Part shown: one piece after another, positions 61,757-64,000 of the stretch
How positions within the stretch are numbered: position 1 is the first letter of the stretch
How the letters are laid out: each line of letters starts with the position of its first letter
Assembly: GCA_965231165.1 (NCBI GenBank)
Contig: OZ246421.1
Location: forward strand, 1,116,001 to 1,180,000
Direction of reading: 5' to 3'
DNA length: 64,000 nt
Origin: Micavibrio_C sp965231165
GTDB taxonomy: Bacteria; Pseudomonadota; Alphaproteobacteria; Micavibrionales; Micavibrionaceae
Notes under the pieces: generated by a model
What the model saw: only the letters and a program-made list of their open reading frames with translations
The model's database searches: none
Told to the model about the DNA's origin: nothing
Program-made: the position numbers and the translations under genes

Positions 61757-62533
61757 CTAATTTTTCACCGCACGGGCAATGGTGAGAACATTTACAGATG
61801 CTGCACCCGCCTTCAGCAACACGTCCGCGCATTCGCGCACGGTAGCGCCCGTAGTCAGCACGTCGTCGATTAATACGATCGTGCGCCCTTTCACTTTTTC
61901 GGCATGGTGGTCATTGATGCTGAAGGCACGGCGCACGTTTTGTGCGCGGTCTTTGGCTTTGAGATGGCCTTGGGTGGGTGTTGCCCGTGTACGGAGCAAC
62001 AGATCGGGCACACAATCCTGTTTCGTTTCACGCGCCAGCCCCTGCGCCAGCAGCGCGGCCTGATTGTAGCGCCGCCGTAGCAAGCGCCAGCGATGTAGCG
62101 GCACCGGCACCAACAGTGGCTCGGCGGGCCAAAATTCCGCCCCTGCCCGCATCAGCCACGGCACAAAGGTCTTCACGGCATAGGTTTGGTCGGCATGTTT
62201 GAAACCCAGTATCAGTTTACGGCTGGCATCGTCGTAGACCAGCGATGACCGCGCCTGGGCAAAAGGCGGCGGATCGGTCAGGCAATCGGCGCATTTCAGG
62301 TGCATTTCTGCTGCCACTTCCCCCGAAACAGCCAGCGGCATACCACAAGCAAAACAGCAGGGATTGGCCACAAAACGCAGGGTCGCCCAGGCCAACGGAG
62401 AGATCATGCCCTGCCGCTCTACCGAATCGCCCGTGAGAGGGCAACGGGCGGGTAGCACCCATTCGAGCAAACGGCCTAAAAACAGAATTATAACATATTG
62501 ATTTATAATGATATTTTTCCTGTTATTTTTCAT
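61757..62533 (-). CDS. ComF-family phosphoribosyltransferase-like protein
   Basis: A 258-residue protein. The N-terminal zinc-knuckle half has LPARCPLTG, CCFACGMPL and CADCL. The C-terminal PRTase fold has the PRPP loop IVLIDDVLTTGATVREC and VPVPLHRWRLLRRRYNQA. ComF proteins act in DNA uptake in some bacteria; in others the role is unclear. I start it at ATG 62533, which leaves a short hydrophobic, Asn/Ile-rich beginning (VIILFLGRLLEW). The ribosome site is poor, and a shorter form is possible. In many alphaproteobacteria comF, grxC and a nitrilase gene are neighbours, as here within 3 kb. Confidence 0.85.
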   Translation of the reverse strand: MKNNRKNIIINQYVIILFLGRLLEWVLPARCPLTGDSVERQGMISPLAWATLRFVANPCCFACGMPLAVSGEVAAEMHLKCADCLTDPPPFAQARSSLVYDDASRKLILGFKHADQTYAVKTFVPWLMRAGAEFWPAEPLLVPVPLHRWRLLRRRYNQAALLAQGLARETKQDCVPDLLLRTRATPTQGHLKAKDRAQNVRRAFSINDHHAEKVKGRTIVLIDDVLTTGATVRECADVLLKAGAASVNVLTIARAVKN

Positions 62534-62624
62534 ATTTAAATGATTGCGAAACCGGGGCCATATAATGTATAAAGTTTGACAGGGTTTATGCGTTACAAAC
62601 CGAAGAATTACCCGGGCAACGAAT

Positions 62625-64000
62625 ATGGCGCAAGCAAAAGTCAGCAAGCTGAGAGACGGACACCGCAAGGCCATCGGCATTGAGGAAGAATCTGCCGCGC
62701 CGAAGGCTGTTTCCCGCGAACTCGAAAAATACTATCAGCGCCATGAACATCTGAAAGACGTCCCGCCCAGCATTATCCGCAAAGCCTGGTTTACCATGGC
62801 GCACCTGCTGCTGCATCCCGGCGCACGTGTTGTTGATATGGGGTCTAATGACGGGGCGGTTACCTATGCGATGGCGGCCCTGAACCCCGAGATTCATTTC
62901 ACCGGGATTGATTTCGACAAAAAGAAAATCGCCAAGGCCAAATCGACATGGAAGCTGGGCAACCTTGATTTCCAGCATGGCGATATCACGCTGGGTGCCG
63001 GGTTCAAGGAACAATCGGTCGATGCGATCATCAATTCCTTTATCCTCCACGAACTCTATTCCAATTCCCGCTACAATGACCGCCCGGTTATCAGTACGCT
63101 CGAAAAACAATTCGGCCTGTTGAAAAATGAAGGCCTGATGCTGATCCGCGATTATGCCCTGCCCCAGCGTGGTGAATATGTGCTGCTGGAAATGCCCGAC
63201 GCCTCCAGCCGCGGCAAGGAAATCGGCCAGCTTTCCGAAACCGATCTGCTGGTATGGTATTCCGAACATGCGCGTCCGAAGGACGACCCCGGTTGCCATG
63301 GGTTCTTCCTTGAAGAGCTGCCGCCGCGTTTCCCGCAGACACGTCTGTTCCGCCTGCCCTACAAATGGGCTTATGAATTCATTACGCGCAAGGATGACCG
63401 TTCGACGTTCGAAACCAACCTGCACAAGGAATATGCGTTCTTTACCGAGCATGATTACCGCCGGAATTTAAGCGCTATGGGCGCGCGCCTGCTCTACAGC
63501 TCGCCGCACTGGGACGAGAAAATCGTCCGCGAGCGTTTCGATGGCCGTTTCCGCCTGTATAACGACGACGGCACTCCGCTAGGTTCGCCGCCGACCAGCT
63601 TTATCGCTGTCGCACAAAAAATGAGTGACCGCCGTTCACTGCGCCTGCAGGAGCGCCGACCGTCACCGAAAACGGCACAGGGCAGTCTACGCATCAGCGC
63701 CATGCGCAACGATGTCACTGGCAAAATCGTTGACGTGGTCAGCCGCGATGCCGACCTGATGGACGTCATTCCCTATCGCGTCACAGAAAGCGGCATTCTG
63801 ACGATTTTTGTGCATGAAGGCCTGCCACGTGGCATCGTCAACGCCGTGCCGCGCAATGGCCGCAACCTCGACCAGAAAATGTGGTCGGGCCACATGACCG
63901 AAGCGATCTGCCTGCCCGGGCAGCTGGTGCGCGATGTGCCCAAAGATGATCATAAAAAGACGGTGCTGTTTGCGCGCGATCACCTCGGCCTGAAACCCGC
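62625..64000 (+). CDS. Class I SAM methyltransferase with unrecognised C-terminal domain, 3' truncated
   Basis: An open frame from ATG 62625 to the right edge, with no stop in the window (at least 458 residues). The SAM-binding motif I reads VVDMGSNDG (about 69-77), motif II GIDFD, and a later acidic region HELYSN. After the methyltransferase fold there is a long part rich in aromatic and charged residues (LPYKWAYEFITRKDD), and from about 360 a further region, VDVVSRDADLMDVIPYRV... GLPRGIVNAVPR, that I do not recognise. It is divergent from comF. Frames on the other strand over this region are shadows. Confidence 0.72.
   Translation, partial: MAQAKVSKLRDGHRKAIGIEEESAAPKAVSRELEKYYQRHEHLKDVPPSIIRKAWFTMAHLLLHPGARVVDMGSNDGAVTYAMAALNPEIHFTGIDFDKKKIAKAKSTWKLGNLDFQHGDITLGAGFKEQSVDAIINSFILHELYSNSRYNDRPVISTLEKQFGLLKNEGLMLIRDYALPQRGEYVLLEMPDASSRGKEIGQLSETDLLVWYSEHARPKDDPGCHGFFLEELPPRFPQTRLFRLPYKWAYEFITRKDDRSTFETNLHKEYAFFTEHDYRRNLSAMGARLLYSSPHWDEKIVRERFDGRFRLYNDDGTPLGSPPTSFIAVAQKMSDRRSLRLQERRPSPKTAQGSLRISAMRNDVTGKIVDVVSRDADLMDVIPYRVTESGILTIFVHEGLPRGIVNAVPRNGRNLDQKMWSGHMTEAICLPGQLVRDVPKDDHKKTVLFARDHLGLKP

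Noticed and set aside
62586..63452. Leftward frame of 288 codons
   Set aside because: It lies antisense to the methyltransferase, whose SAM motifs are clear on the + strand. The leftward product has no recognisable motif and no good start.

Overview
The window reads as the chromosome of a Gram-negative alphaproteobacterium of moderate GC content. Several signs agree: sdhE and mfd sit back to back with a divergent recG; UvrA has the CPVSG form of its first zinc finger, which I recall as typical of the class; a GAAC-N7-GAAC SOS box lies directly before uvrA; and comF, grxC and a nitrilase-family gene cluster together. The giant fibre gene, LpxR-like protein and MurNAc-6-P-type SIS protein recall lineages of predatory or uncultured alphaproteobacteria such as Micavibrio, but that placement is a guess.

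Layout. 1-4.2 kb: a truncated M48 membrane protease and two tandem patatin-like proteins, the second with degenerate motifs. 4.2-9.9 kb: aspartate aminotransferase, a flippase-like membrane protein, an O-antigen-ligase-like protein, a small lipoprotein, an APH-fold kinase and a small unknown. 10-17.8 kb: glutamate-type dehydrogenase, mfd, an unknown, sdhE and divergent recG. 17.9-20.4 kb: two acidic, repeat-containing unknown proteins, then tRNA-Lys. 20.7-25.1 kb: a leftward block coaD-gyrA-DUF2059-ssb. 25.3-31.5 kb: a Lon-like protease with an unrecognised N-terminus, SOS-regulated uvrA and a membrane-anchored unknown, then tRNA-Leu(CAA).

31.7-50.3 kb is the most unusual part. A single leftward 15.5-kb gene encodes a 5165-residue protein. 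It has a pseudopilin-like N-terminal domain, thousands of residues of YadA/phage-fibre-like repeats, a Peptidase_S74 (endosialidase-type) intramolecular chaperone with its Ser/Lys pair, a coiled coil and a C-terminal membrane helix. Two secreted paralogous DUF1566-type proteins follow it. They carry cysteine-bounded, Trp-capped modules that also occur in the giant protein, so the three genes look like one surface-fibre system.

50.9-64 kb: dsbB, two related small membrane proteins (one only 40 residues), an HNH endonuclease with a possibly switchable leader, a two-SIS MurQ/GKRP-like protein, an esterase and PAP2 pair, an in-frame gluQRS-lpxR fusion, an XRE regulator, nitrilase and glutaredoxin, a cysteine-rich membrane protein, a UbiH-type hydroxylase, ComF and a methyltransferase that runs off the right edge. 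Three palindromic TGTCA...TGACA elements lie between genes. I see no CRISPR array, insertion sequence, integrase or rRNA.
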